Numbered from the stretch's first letter, positions 1 through 5,578 are shown. The stretch is DNA of 5,578 nucleotides from an uncultured Streptococcus sp. (GCF_938020365.1 NZ_CALIIB010000026.1:1-5578); one strand, 5' to 3'. The notes: generated by a model not told the origin, from the letters alone. Numbers and translations are program-made.

Positions 1-96
1 GGCCTTTATATCACCCAGCAGCTGGTCGAAATCTTAGGTGGTGATTTGACCATTCAAGCAGAGGACGATTGGTTTGAATTGATTGTGGCCTTATAA
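1..96 (+). CDS. Sensor histidine kinase, C-terminal end (partial)
   Basis: Frame 1 is open from the first base to a TAA at 94-96 and encodes 31 residues beginning GLYITQQLVEILGGDL. This matches the G2 box and final helix and strands of the GHKL ATPase domain of two-component sensor kinases, where a GLGLYI-type motif precedes a helix ending in GG. The kinase would sense a signal at the membrane and phosphorylate a response regulator. The usual C-terminal G-x-GT-x-F block is replaced by DDWFELIVAL, so this is a compact kinase end. The membrane and dimerisation parts lie upstream of the window. The gene converges on an ABC exporter operon, and kinases of peptide-sensing systems often sit beside such transporters, so a functional link is plausible but not shown. 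The kinase-like identity rests on a short segment. Confidence 0.75.
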   Translation, partial: GLYITQQLVEILGGDLTIQAEDDWFELIVAL

Positions 97-101
97 AAAA
101 G

Positions 102-129
102 AATCAGCTAGTCAGAAGATTAGCTGATT
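102..129. terminator. Bidirectional intrinsic terminator between convergent genes
   Basis: A perfect 9-bp stem (AATCAGCTA at 102-110, TAGCTGATT at 121-129) encloses a 10-base loop. On the + strand it is followed by a T-rich stretch at 130-139. On the - strand it is followed by a run of six Ts (the A-run at 95-100). It lies six bases after the kinase stop codon and nine bases beyond the permease stop codon, so it probably ends transcription from both sides. The - strand T-tract is the stronger one. Confidence 0.8.
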
Positions 130-137
130 GTTTGGTT

Positions 138-902
138 TTAGAGATCTTTTTTCTTGAAAATGAGGAGGCTGTTGCCTAGGAAGAAGACTGCTATGCCAAT
201 CGCTACCAAGCTAGCTTGCAAAACAACGGCAGGATCCGCAGCCATCTCTATTCCAAATCGTAAGGTTAAATAGCGGAACAATTCTATATGAGGATAGAGC
301 AAGACTGGAAAGGCAAGCAGGGCGCTTCCGACAAAATAGGTAATAAAGACCGCAGCAATGGAATGGCTGATATAAAGGACGAAAGACACAATACTAATCC
401 AAGCGATGGTTATCATGAGCTGGACGAGAATAGTTATGAAAAATTGGCCAAAGAAGCCTGTCGGAACTGTCCCAATTCCATTGATAGAGCTAGCGATGAT
501 GAAGGACAGCCCTAGCAAGAGGATGAATTGGAATATGGCAACAACAAAGGAGACCAAAGTTTTAGATAAGAAGAACTCTGTCCGTGAAATGCCGTGAGCG
601 AGGCTGTTTTTATAAAGCTTGTGGGACAAGTCCACACCTAATAAGAGGCAGACGACAATGAGAGTGAAAAATATAACACTGTCAGAATTTCCAGAGAAAT
701 GGACAAGAGCATTGATACCTGTCATTTTTTCTGGTACTTGCTGAGCGACGTTTTGTCCATCCGTCTCAATGGATGTTCCAAATCTGCTGGTAACCTTATA
801 GGTGGCACCGAGCAAGATATTGGCTAGTAAAACGAGCTCGGTAATCCAAAAGCCCTTGGAGTGGAAGAGACGGTAAAAGTCAGCGCGAATGGTTTGAATC
901 AT
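138..902 (-). CDS. ABC-2 type transporter permease
   Basis: This 254-residue protein is the membrane half of an ABC exporter and partners with the ATPase encoded just upstream. About six hydrophobic segments can be seen, near residues 18-36, 74-91, 112-138, 150-178, 181-203 and 226-249. A short cytoplasmic N-terminus (RADFYRLFHSKGFW) precedes the first, and an extracellular loop of about 40 residues lies between the first two. The stretch KNSLAHGISRTEFFLSK after segment 2 is typical of ABC-2 permeases of the bacitracin/lantibiotic-immunity and NatB-like group. The ATG at 902 overlaps the ATPase stop codon as ATGA and has a strong RBS (GGGAGG at 909-914, six bases upstream), so translation is probably coupled. 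The substrate cannot be read from the sequence. Peptide antibiotics or envelope stress compounds are the family's usual theme. Confidence 0.85.
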   Translation of the reverse strand: MIQTIRADFYRLFHSKGFWITELVLLANILLGATYKVTSRFGTSIETDGQNVAQQVPEKMTGINALVHFSGNSDSVIFFTLIVVCLLLGVDLSHKLYKNSLAHGISRTEFFLSKTLVSFVVAIFQFILLLGLSFIIASSINGIGTVPTGFFGQFFITILVQLMITIAWISIVSFVLYISHSIAAVFITYFVGSALLAFPVLLYPHIELFRYLTLRFGIEMAADPAVVLQASLVAIGIAVFFLGNSLLIFKKKDL

Positions 903-1828
903 GATAGACCTCCCTGGTTTTGATCAACTAAATCTGTAAAGAAATTTTCGAGATTTTGCCGTGCATAGTAGATTTCTTGAATGACTAAGTCAGCTGTGGC
1001 TAGCTCTTTTACGATATTGTTGATGTTGTGCGAATGGGTAAAGACATGGATCTCATTTTGTGCATTGACCACCTTTATGCGGTAGCCTAATTGGTCTTGG
1101 AGCAGCTGGCTGGCTTCTTCCAAATGATCCGTTTTCAAGACGATATAATCTTCGCTTTGCTCTTCAAATTCAGACTTGGAAATTTCCTTAATCATGCGTC
1201 CTTGGTCAATGATGCCAAAGCGCGTAGCGACTAGATAGAGCTCGGATAGGATATGACTGGAAATGATGAAGGTCATGCCTAGCTCTTCATTGAGCTTTTG
1301 GACAAGCTGGCGGAATTCCTTGATACCGACAGGATCTAGTCCGTTGATAGGCTCGTCTAAAATCATCAGATCTGGCTTGGATAGTAGGGCGATAGCGATG
1401 CCCAAACGTTGCTTCATCCCGAGAGAGAAGTCGCGAAATTTCTTCTTGCCTGTGTCCGTCAGATCTACATAGTTGAGCGTTTCTTGGATGGCCTTATCGG
1501 CATTAGGAATCTGACGCAGTTTGCAGTAGTAGCTGAGATTTTCGTAGGCGGTCAAGTGGTTGTGGGCAACGGGCGTTTCAATGACCGAGCCGACCCGCTT
1601 GAGGGCTTGTGTCCATTCGGCCTGATTGCTGGAACCAAAGAGAGACACGGTTCCGCTGCTGGCATGCATCAGCTGGGTCATGATTTTGATCAGAGTGGTT
1701 TTACCAGCCCCGTTTTTACCGATGAGGCCGTAGATATCTCCTTTTTTGATGGTCAGGTTGACATCGCTCAGAGCTTGCTGCTGGTCGAACTTTTTGCTGA
1801 CCCCTTGTAAAACTAAAATATTTTCCAT
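899..1828 (-). CDS. ABC transporter ATP-binding protein (BcrA/NatA-like)
   Basis: This 309-residue ATPase powers the ABC-2 permease encoded directly downstream. Walker A is GKNGAGKT (37-44), the signature is SLGMKQ (135-140), Walker B is LMILDEP (154-160) and the H-loop histidine is H192. The Q-loop region reads GSVIETP (80-86), with Glu84 in place of the usual Gln. This is common in BcrA-type transporters for bacitracin, lantibiotics and related peptides. About 100 residues follow the nucleotide-binding domain and end in NLENFFTDL, a typical tail for this family. An in-frame GTG at 1894 would add 22 charged residues, but I chose the ATG at 1828. It has an RBS (AGGAG at 1839-1843), the protein then starts like its relatives, and the likely promoter lies inside the longer version. 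The start is ten bases from the RBS, which is a slightly long spacing. Confidence 0.88.
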   Translation of the reverse strand: MENILVLQGVSKKFDQQQALSDVNLTIKKGDIYGLIGKNGAGKTTLIKIMTQLMHASSGTVSLFGSSNQAEWTQALKRVGSVIETPVAHNHLTAYENLSYYCKLRQIPNADKAIQETLNYVDLTDTGKKKFRDFSLGMKQRLGIAIALLSKPDLMILDEPINGLDPVGIKEFRQLVQKLNEELGMTFIISSHILSELYLVATRFGIIDQGRMIKEISKSEFEEQSEDYIVLKTDHLEEASQLLQDQLGYRIKVVNAQNEIHVFTHSHNINNIVKELATADLVIQEIYYARQNLENFFTDLVDQNQGGLS

Positions 1829-1837
1829 GGTTTTACT

Positions 1838-1845
1838 TCTCCTTT
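1838..1845 (-). promoter_or_regulatory. Ribosome binding site that fixes the ABC ATPase start
   Basis: Read on the - strand this is AAAAGGAGA, a good Shine-Dalgarno core ending ten bases before the ATG at 1828. No comparable site precedes the upstream GTG at 1894. This supports the 309-residue form of the ATPase. Confidence 0.7.
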
Positions 1846-1880
1846 TTGGTTTATTCTTGGAAATCCTTTCCTCACTATCC

Positions 1881-1912
1881 AGTATATCGGACACTTATTA
1901 AGTATTCATCAA
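1881..1912 (-). promoter_or_regulatory. Weak candidate promoter of the ABC operon
   Basis: The - strand carries TATACT at 1886-1881, a five-of-six match to the -10 consensus, about 50 bases before the ATPase ATG. The -35 side is poor: TTGATG at 1912-1907 leaves a 20-base spacer, and at the normal 17-base distance the hexamer is ATGAAT. A weak -35 is what an activator-dependent promoter would show, and two tandem repeats lie directly upstream. The promoter call itself is tentative. Confidence 0.4.
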
Positions 1913-1914
1913 GC

Positions 1915-1936
1915 ATTTCTAAAATATTTCTAAAAT
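1915..1936. repeat. Two exact tandem 11-bp repeats, possible regulator site
   Basis: ATTTCTAAAAT occurs twice in a row with no gap (1915-1925 and 1926-1936). Relative to a start site predicted from the TATACT box, the pair spans about -41 to -62, directly upstream of the poor -35 region of the ABC operon. Response regulators of the OmpR family bind direct repeats with about one helical turn between copies, so this could be the activator site of a two-component system. The A+T-rich sequence could also produce a short tandem repeat by chance. Confidence 0.45.
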
Positions 1937-1980
1937 CTTGAAATAGAAATTATAATTCTTGTTTAAGCGGACTGAGGCCT

Positions 1981-2040
1981 ATAGAAAAGAGAGTGGGACA
2001 GAAATCGGTCATTCGTTAGAATTCGATTTCGTCGTCCCAC
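1981..2040 (-). terminator. Candidate terminator of pabB (hairpin 1 of the repeat)
   Basis: Read on the - strand, the long hairpin between 2040 and 1993 is followed by TCTCTTTTCTAT (1992-1981), a T-rich tail of the kind that completes an intrinsic terminator. It lies about 120 bases after the pabB stop codon and before the ABC promoter, so it would separate the two - strand units. The tail has interrupting C residues and the stem has an internal loop, so efficiency may be modest. Confidence 0.4.
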
Positions 2041-2163
2041 CTCCGCACAGTTGAGTAGGGCTGTAAAAGCTGATGAAATCAGCCTAGTAGAGCCCACTCA
2101 ACCACTGCGTCTTGCTCGACAATCCAAATACAATTGAGAGGCTAGGACTTTTGTCCCAGCCTC
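1991..2163. repeat. Structured streptococcal intergenic repeat (MITE-like)
   Basis: This roughly 173-base block holds three hairpins and fills most of the gap between two - strand genes. Hairpin 1 pairs GTGGGAC (1993-1999) with GTCCCAC (2034-2040), GAAATCG (2001-2007) with CGATTTC (2024-2030), and ATTC with GAAT inside. Hairpin 2 pairs 2050-2062 with 2091-2102 (twelve base pairs, A2057 bulged), has an outer CGCA/TGCG clamp (2044-2047 with 2106-2109), and contains an inner stem GCTGAT/ATCAGC (2069-2083). Hairpin 3 is at 2138-2163. The two ends are imperfect inverted repeats sharing TGGGACA (1994-2000 on +, 2158-2152 on -). I recognise the block from memory as a recurrent intergenic sequence in oral streptococci. 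No open frame or clear target-site duplication was seen. It may be a non-autonomous mobile element, a structured RNA or both. Confidence 0.65.
2138..2163 (-). terminator. Hairpin overlapping the pabB stop codon
   Basis: An 11-bp stem with one A-C mismatch (2138-2148 with 2153-2163) closes on a TTTT loop. The stop codon of pabB (TGA, 2164-2162 on the - strand) lies in the foot of this stem. After the stem the - strand continues TCAATTGTATTT, which is only moderately T-rich, so it could be a weak terminator or a 3'-end stabilising structure. It is also one end of the intergenic repeat. Confidence 0.5.
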
Positions 2164-3883
2164 AATCATCTATTTCCAATTCATAAAGGCCTCGCAGTGC
2201 GTTGCAGGCGTAGATTTTTTCTGCTGATTTCAAGTCGTCTAGGCTGAGGATTCTTTCTGTGGCCTGACCTGTTGCCAAGAGATGCTGGCGGTAGATGCCG
2301 TCCAAAAGCCCTAGCTCGACTGGTGGCGTGTAGAGGTGGCCATCCAGCTGGAGGACTAGGTTGCCGATGGAGCTTTCTAGTAGCTGCCCTTGGGCATTGT
2401 AGTAAATCTGCTCTTGCTGGCCTAGGTCTAAATGTGGTCGATAACTGGTTTTAAAGTAGGTGAAAGGCTGTTGTAAGTTGGCATTTTGTGGGACGAGAAT
2501 GGCCTTGCAGAAAGCTTCTGGGAGTGCTTGCAGCTTTTCTAGCTGGCAGGTCACTTTTCCAGATTTGGTGATGGAGATCCGTAGGCGGTAGTCCGTACTT
2601 GGATCTAGTTCTGCTAGGCTTTGGTTCAACTCTGCCTTCAGTTTTTCCTCATCAAATGGATAAGCAAAGTAACGAGCGGCTTCCCGTAGACGCTTCAGAT
2701 GTTGGTCTTGGAAGATCAGGCAGCCTTTCGCAATCTTCCCTGTCGTAATCAGGTCAAATTGAGGATTTTTCCGATAAAGAACAGCAGATTTTTGCTGGGT
2801 TTCGATGTACTCGGATTCCCATGTGCTATCCCAAGTGATGCCGCCACCGACACCGTAAATCGCCTTGCCAGCCTCAAGCTGAATGGTGCGGATGGCCACA
2901 TTGAAAATCCGTCTCTGGTCTGGCAGGCAGATACCAACAGTGCCGCAGTAGACACCGCGGGCAGCTTTTTCCGTTTCCTTAATGATTTTCATAGTCGAAA
3001 TCTTTGGAGCGCCTGTGATAGAGCCGCACGGAAAGAGCGCATCAAAAATTTCTCCTAGGCCAATCTCAGGTCGCAGCTGGCTCTTGATAGTGGAGGTCAT
3101 TTGCCAGACAGTGGAATATTGCTCGACCTGACACAGCTGCTCGACTCGTTCGCTGCCAATCTCTGAAATGCGGTTCATGTCGTTGCGCAGCAGATCAACG
3201 ATCATCATATTTTCCGCTCGATTTTTAGGATCCTGATGCAGCCAGTCCGCCTGCTCCAAGTCAGCAGCGATTGTCAGACCACGATTGGTAGTGCCTTTCA
3301 TCGGCCGCGTTGTCAGCTCACCTTGGTGCTCCTCGAAAAAGAGCTCAGGACTGATGGACAAGATTGCCTGTTCGTCATGCTCTACATAGGCATTGTAAGC
3401 GGCATTTTGCTCGACGACCAGACGGTTGTAAATAGCCCAGCTGTCCTGTGGATTGAGCTCTGCGCCCAGCTGCACCGTGTAGTTGACCTGATAAGTATCG
3501 CCCTGACGGATATGGTGGTGAATGGTTCCGATGGCCTTTTCATACTCTTGCTCTGTCGTCAGGCTCTGCCATTGCGCCGGCATTTCTACCTCGTCGTAAG
3601 CTAAAGGAAATGGGGCTTCATCAGCCCTGTCATGAATGGTAAAGTAAATCAGGTACTCGCCCAGCAGAGGGGCTTTGTGGACCTGTAGCTTTTCCTCAAA
3701 AGCAGGAGCGGCTTCGTAGCTGACATAGCCCACTACATAAAATCCCTTTTTCTGCCAGTCCTCGACCTCTTGCAGAATCGCTCTGACTTCGGCCAACTCG
3801 CACGTTTTGAGCTCTTTAATGGGCTGGCTGAAAATCAAGCGCCGACCCAGTTCTTTAAAATCAATAATCGTTTTCTTGTGCAT
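2162..3883 (-). CDS. pabB: Aminodeoxychorismate synthase component I fused to aminodeoxychorismate lyase (PabB-PabC)
   Basis: This 573-residue cytosolic enzyme belongs to folate synthesis. The PabB part converts chorismate to 4-amino-4-deoxychorismate, using ammonia normally supplied by the amidotransferase PabA. The C-terminal part would release pyruvate to give p-aminobenzoate. The chorismate-binding domain spans about 110-370 and shows YQVNYT (131-136), PMKGT (194-198), DLLRND (230-235), CGSITGAPK (286-294) and GVGGGITWDS (344-353). Lys196 in PMKGT marks PabB, since anthranilate synthase TrpE has Ala there. From about 376 a class-IV PLP fold follows, with HLKRL (395-399), the probable Schiff-base Lys478 in FKTSYR, and ESSIGN (503-508). 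The N-terminal region is short compared with stand-alone PabB. No RBS precedes the ATG at 3883, but a promoter lies just upstream, so the message is probably leaderless. PabA is not in the window. Confidence 0.92.
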   Translation of the reverse strand: MHKKTIIDFKELGRRLIFSQPIKELKTCELAEVRAILQEVEDWQKKGFYVVGYVSYEAAPAFEEKLQVHKAPLLGEYLIYFTIHDRADEAPFPLAYDEVEMPAQWQSLTTEQEYEKAIGTIHHHIRQGDTYQVNYTVQLGAELNPQDSWAIYNRLVVEQNAAYNAYVEHDEQAILSISPELFFEEHQGELTTRPMKGTTNRGLTIAADLEQADWLHQDPKNRAENMMIVDLLRNDMNRISEIGSERVEQLCQVEQYSTVWQMTSTIKSQLRPEIGLGEIFDALFPCGSITGAPKISTMKIIKETEKAARGVYCGTVGICLPDQRRIFNVAIRTIQLEAGKAIYGVGGGITWDSTWESEYIETQQKSAVLYRKNPQFDLITTGKIAKGCLIFQDQHLKRLREAARYFAYPFDEEKLKAELNQSLAELDPSTDYRLRISITKSGKVTCQLEKLQALPEAFCKAILVPQNANLQQPFTYFKTSYRPHLDLGQQEQIYYNAQGQLLESSIGNLVLQLDGHLYTPPVELGLLDGIYRQHLLATGQATERILSLDDLKSAEKIYACNALRGLYELEIDD

Positions 3884-3889
3884 GAGTTT

Positions 3890-3918
3890 ATTGTATCATA
3901 AGATAATTTGAATGAAAA
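3890..3918 (-). promoter_or_regulatory. pabB promoter giving a probable leaderless mRNA
   Basis: On the - strand, TTTTCA (3918-3913) and TACAAT (3895-3890) are separated by exactly 17 bases. TACAAT matches the -10 consensus at five of six positions and TTTTCA matches the -35 at four of six. Six bases (AAACTC) separate the -10 box from the ATG at 3883, so the expected +1 is the A of the start codon. The absence of any Shine-Dalgarno sequence in this gap agrees with leaderless translation. Confidence 0.65.
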
Positions 3919-3956
3919 CGGATTTATCGGATGAGACACTGTTTATTTTATAATAG

Positions 3957-3986
3957 TTGACAGATTAGTAAGTGTGTCGGTATACT
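3957..3986 (+). promoter_or_regulatory. Strong candidate promoter of the small membrane protein gene
   Basis: A perfect TTGACA (3957-3962) is followed after 18 bases by TATACT (3981-3986). The expected start site near 3993 gives a leader of about 16 to 22 bases carrying a purine-rich stretch (AAAAAAGAAAGAGTGAG). The promoter diverges from that of pabB and does not overlap it. Confidence 0.75.
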
Positions 3987-4008
3987 AATTTAAAAAAGAA
4001 AGAGTGAG

Positions 4009-4356
4009 ATGCTTATGAAATCAAACAAACTGCTATGGATAAATGGAATTGTTGGCATTTTAGGGGGTCTGATAATCCTTTACGCTTCTTTAAATAGATG
4101 GCACTGGGAAATTATTTATTCGGTTCCTAAACTAATCGAAAACCCTGGCTGGGGTGATATGGTTATATTGACCAGCTGGCTGCTTTTGGGACTTTCTATC
4201 GTCGGAATGTATCACTATAGCAACGACCCAAGAGTCAATAAGACGAGTCATGAGCTTCTATTCTGCGCCTCTGTCATGGGATTTATTCCTTTTCTAGCTA
4301 TATTTGCAGGCTTTCTATCCATAGGAGCTGGGGTTCTCTATCTTCAAGATTTTTAA
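4009..4356 (+). CDS. Small hypothetical integral membrane protein
   Basis: I do not recognise this 115-residue protein. Hydrophobic segments are visible near residues 11-29, 50-70 and 83-112; the last is long enough for two short helices, so three or four membrane spans are likely. A polar, Trp-rich loop (NRWHWEIIYSVPKLIENPGW, 29-48) follows the first segment, and a charged loop (about 70-82) separates the second and third. There is no enzyme motif or typical lipoprotein signal. Two in-frame starts are possible: ATG at 4009, with AGAAAG-type purines upstream, or ATG at 4015, with GTGAG six bases upstream. The second would give MKSNKLLW and is equally credible. A near-consensus promoter lies directly upstream, which argues for a real expressed gene. 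It is followed by 107 bases and then a gene with its own promoter. Confidence 0.7.
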   Translation: MLMKSNKLLWINGIVGILGGLIILYASLNRWHWEIIYSVPKLIENPGWGDMVILTSWLLLGLSIVGMYHYSNDPRVNKTSHELLFCASVMGFIPFLAIFAGFLSIGAGVLYLQDF

Positions 4357-4403
4357 AAATTTGAGAGTGACGGCAAAGTTGACTGACCCATGTCTCCTCC
4401 TGC

Positions 4404-4432
4404 TCGAAAGGCCTTGAAATTTATGATAAAAT
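4404..4432 (+). promoter_or_regulatory. Candidate extended -10 promoter of the AI-2E family gene
   Basis: TAAAAT at 4427-4432 is preceded by TGA, giving an extended -10 (TGNTAAAAT). A four-of-six -35 match, TCGAAA (4404-4409), stands 17 bases upstream. The predicted start is near 4439, about 25 bases before the ATG at 4464. No clear terminator was seen between the previous gene and this site, so read-through from the small membrane protein gene is also possible. Confidence 0.5.
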
Positions 4433-4463
4433 AAGGAAATGACAAAACTGTAAAGGAAGTCTT

Positions 4464-5564
4464 ATGAAAAAAATCAGTGAATCTTATAAACTCATCGTCT
4501 TTGCGGCGCTTGCTCTGGCTCTGGTTCTCTACATTGGAAATATCTGGTCTGGCCTGCAGAGTCTGACGTCGGTTTTTTCACCCATTATCTTGGGTGGAGT
4601 CCTAGCCTTTATCTTTAACGTTCCGATGAAGAAGCTGGAAGACCTCCTAGACAAATGCCGAGTCCCCCAGAAGTTGCAGCGCAGTTTGGCCTTGGTTTTG
4701 GAGGTGCTGATTTTGGCTCTCATCATGACGGGGATTGTCTCTATCGTTGTGCCGACCCTGAGCACAGCGGTCAATCAGCTGAGCGCGACCACCGGCAAGG
4801 TAGCGCCTCAGTTAGCCAAGTGGCTGCAGCAGTCTGGCTTGCTTTCCTCTAGCCAGCTGCAAGATTTGACCAAGCAACTGCAAAACAGCGGCATTGTCAA
4901 CAGGGCTATCTCTCTTCTAGGCAGTCTGACAGGCAATATCTCTGCTATTTTTGGCAATTTCTTTTCTGTCATCATGTCCATCTTTCTTATGTTTGCCTTC
5001 TTGAGCAGCAAGGAGCATTTGCAGACGATCACGATCCGTCTTTTGCAAGTCCTGCTTCCTGAGAAGGCTGTGAAACGCCTATCCTATGTGGGCTCTGTCA
5101 TTGTTGAGACCTATGATAAGTTTCTGATGGGGCAGATGATTGAGGCCGTTATTGTCGGTGTTCTAGTCTTTATCACATATTCTCTGACAGGCCTGCCTTA
5201 TGCGGCCTTGACAGGAGTTTTGGCTGGAGTGCTCTCTTTCATTCCCTACATCGGGCCTTTCTCAGCTTGTGCTTTAGGTGCTATCTTTATCTTCACCGAC
5301 AGCCCTTGGAAAGCCCTTCTTTCTATCGCAGTCTTTCAGGGAGTGCAGCTGATTGAAGGCAACATCATCTATCCGCGTGTGGTCGGTCAGTCCGTTGGTC
5401 TCCCAACTCTCTTTACCCTAGCCGCAGCCCTGATTGGGGGCAATCTCTTCGGCCTGGTTGGCATGATCTTCTTCACTCCTATCTTTGCGGTTATCTATCG
5501 TTTGGTTAGAGAGTTTGTTGTGGAGAAGGAGGAGAGGAATGCCGAAGGGGAGACAGATAGATGA
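4464..5564 (+). CDS. AI-2E family transporter (PerM/YdiK-like membrane protein)
   Basis: This 366-residue protein has the length and layout of the AI-2E/UPF0118 membrane family. Hydrophobic segments lie near residues 9-27, 35-53 and 76-98. A hydrophilic, Gln/Ser-rich region (about 99-158) follows, then further segments near 160-181, 223-240, 242-262, 264-278, 284-297 and 315-347. Family hallmarks are SFIPYIGPF (258-266) and EGNIIYPRVVGQSVGLPT (298-315). The ATG at 4464 has an RBS (AAGGAA at 4453-4458) five bases upstream. The C-terminus is a charged tail (EKEERNAEGETDR). The family is named for TqsA, linked to autoinducer-2 export in E. coli, but other members act as ion exchangers, so the transported substrate here is unknown. 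The stop codon falls in an ATGA, but that ATG meets a stop after two more codons. Confidence 0.88.
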   Translation: MKKISESYKLIVFAALALALVLYIGNIWSGLQSLTSVFSPIILGGVLAFIFNVPMKKLEDLLDKCRVPQKLQRSLALVLEVLILALIMTGIVSIVVPTLSTAVNQLSATTGKVAPQLAKWLQQSGLLSSSQLQDLTKQLQNSGIVNRAISLLGSLTGNISAIFGNFFSVIMSIFLMFAFLSSKEHLQTITIRLLQVLLPEKAVKRLSYVGSVIVETYDKFLMGQMIEAVIVGVLVFITYSLTGLPYAALTGVLAGVLSFIPYIGPFSACALGAIFIFTDSPWKALLSIAVFQGVQLIEGNIIYPRVVGQSVGLPTLFTLAAALIGGNLFGLVGMIFFTPIFAVIYRLVREFVVEKEERNAEGETDR

Positions 5565-5578
5565 AAAAATGAAGTTTA

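Noticed and set aside
1409..1810. 133-codon open frame on the + strand
   Set aside because: It lies wholly antisense to the conserved ATPase gene and its product has no recognisable features, so it is a shadow of the real gene.
1829..1894. 22-codon N-terminal extension of the ABC ATPase from a GTG at 1894
   Set aside because: It has no RBS, adds a charged stretch atypical of the family, and contains the best -10 candidate. The ATG at 1828 has a Shine-Dalgarno sequence.
1949..1956. ATTATAAT palindrome as a -10 box on either strand
   Set aside because: It reads TATAAT on both strands, but no -35-like hexamer stands at 16-18 bases on either side, and the surroundings are generally A+T-rich.
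2699..3604. Open frames of about 120 codons on the + strand (2699-3058 and 3236-3604)
   Set aside because: Both are antisense to the well-conserved PabB coding sequence. No promoter, RBS or domain supports them.
4357..4403. Terminator after the small membrane protein gene
   Set aside because: I looked for a GC-rich stem followed by Ts in this gap and found none. The short TTTTTAAAAA at the stop codon is not a credible terminator.
5561..5578. Possible start of a downstream gene at the window end (ATG at 5561 or 5569)
   Set aside because: The ATG at 5561 overlaps the stop codon but ends after three codons. The ATG at 5569 leaves three codons in the window and has no RBS at a proper distance, so it cannot be supported.

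Overview
The window looks like chromosomal DNA of a viridans-type Streptococcus, most like the sanguinis/gordonii/mitis groups. The evidence is moderate GC content, compact gene spacing, a fused PabB-PabC folate enzyme of the streptococcal kind, and a structured intergenic repeat (about 1991-2163) that I recognise from memory as typical of these genomes. I could not run a search, so the genus is fairly secure and the species is open.

Layout. Bases 1-96 are the last 31 codons of a sensor histidine kinase on the + strand. A hairpin at 102-129 separates it from a convergent two-gene ABC export operon on the - strand: the ATP-binding protein (start at 1828, end at 899) overlaps the permease (902-138) by four bases. 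Upstream of this operon is a 333-base stretch without a gene. It holds the operon's RBS, a weak promoter with two exact tandem 11-bp repeats next to it, and then the structured repeat. That repeat runs directly into the stop codon of the next - strand gene, a PabB-PabC fusion (3883-2162) for p-aminobenzoate synthesis. A 125-base divergent promoter region separates this gene from two + strand genes: a small unknown membrane protein (4009-4356) and an AI-2E/PerM-family membrane protein (4464-5564).

How the parts relate. The kinase fragment and the BcrA-type ABC exporter resemble antimicrobial-peptide or cell-envelope sensing and resistance modules. The tandem repeats upstream of the transporter could be a response-regulator site, but this is inference because the regulator gene is outside the window. 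The PabB-PabC fusion would carry chorismate through to p-aminobenzoate, given a glutamine amidotransferase (PabA) or ammonia. Its promoter sits so close to its ATG that the mRNA is probably leaderless. The + strand membrane genes each have their own promoter and show no visible functional link to the rest.

No phage, CRISPR array, insertion sequence, tRNA or rRNA was seen. The points most worth a second look are the structured repeat at the pabB stop codon, the leaderless pabB start, and the tandem 11-bp repeats before the ABC operon.
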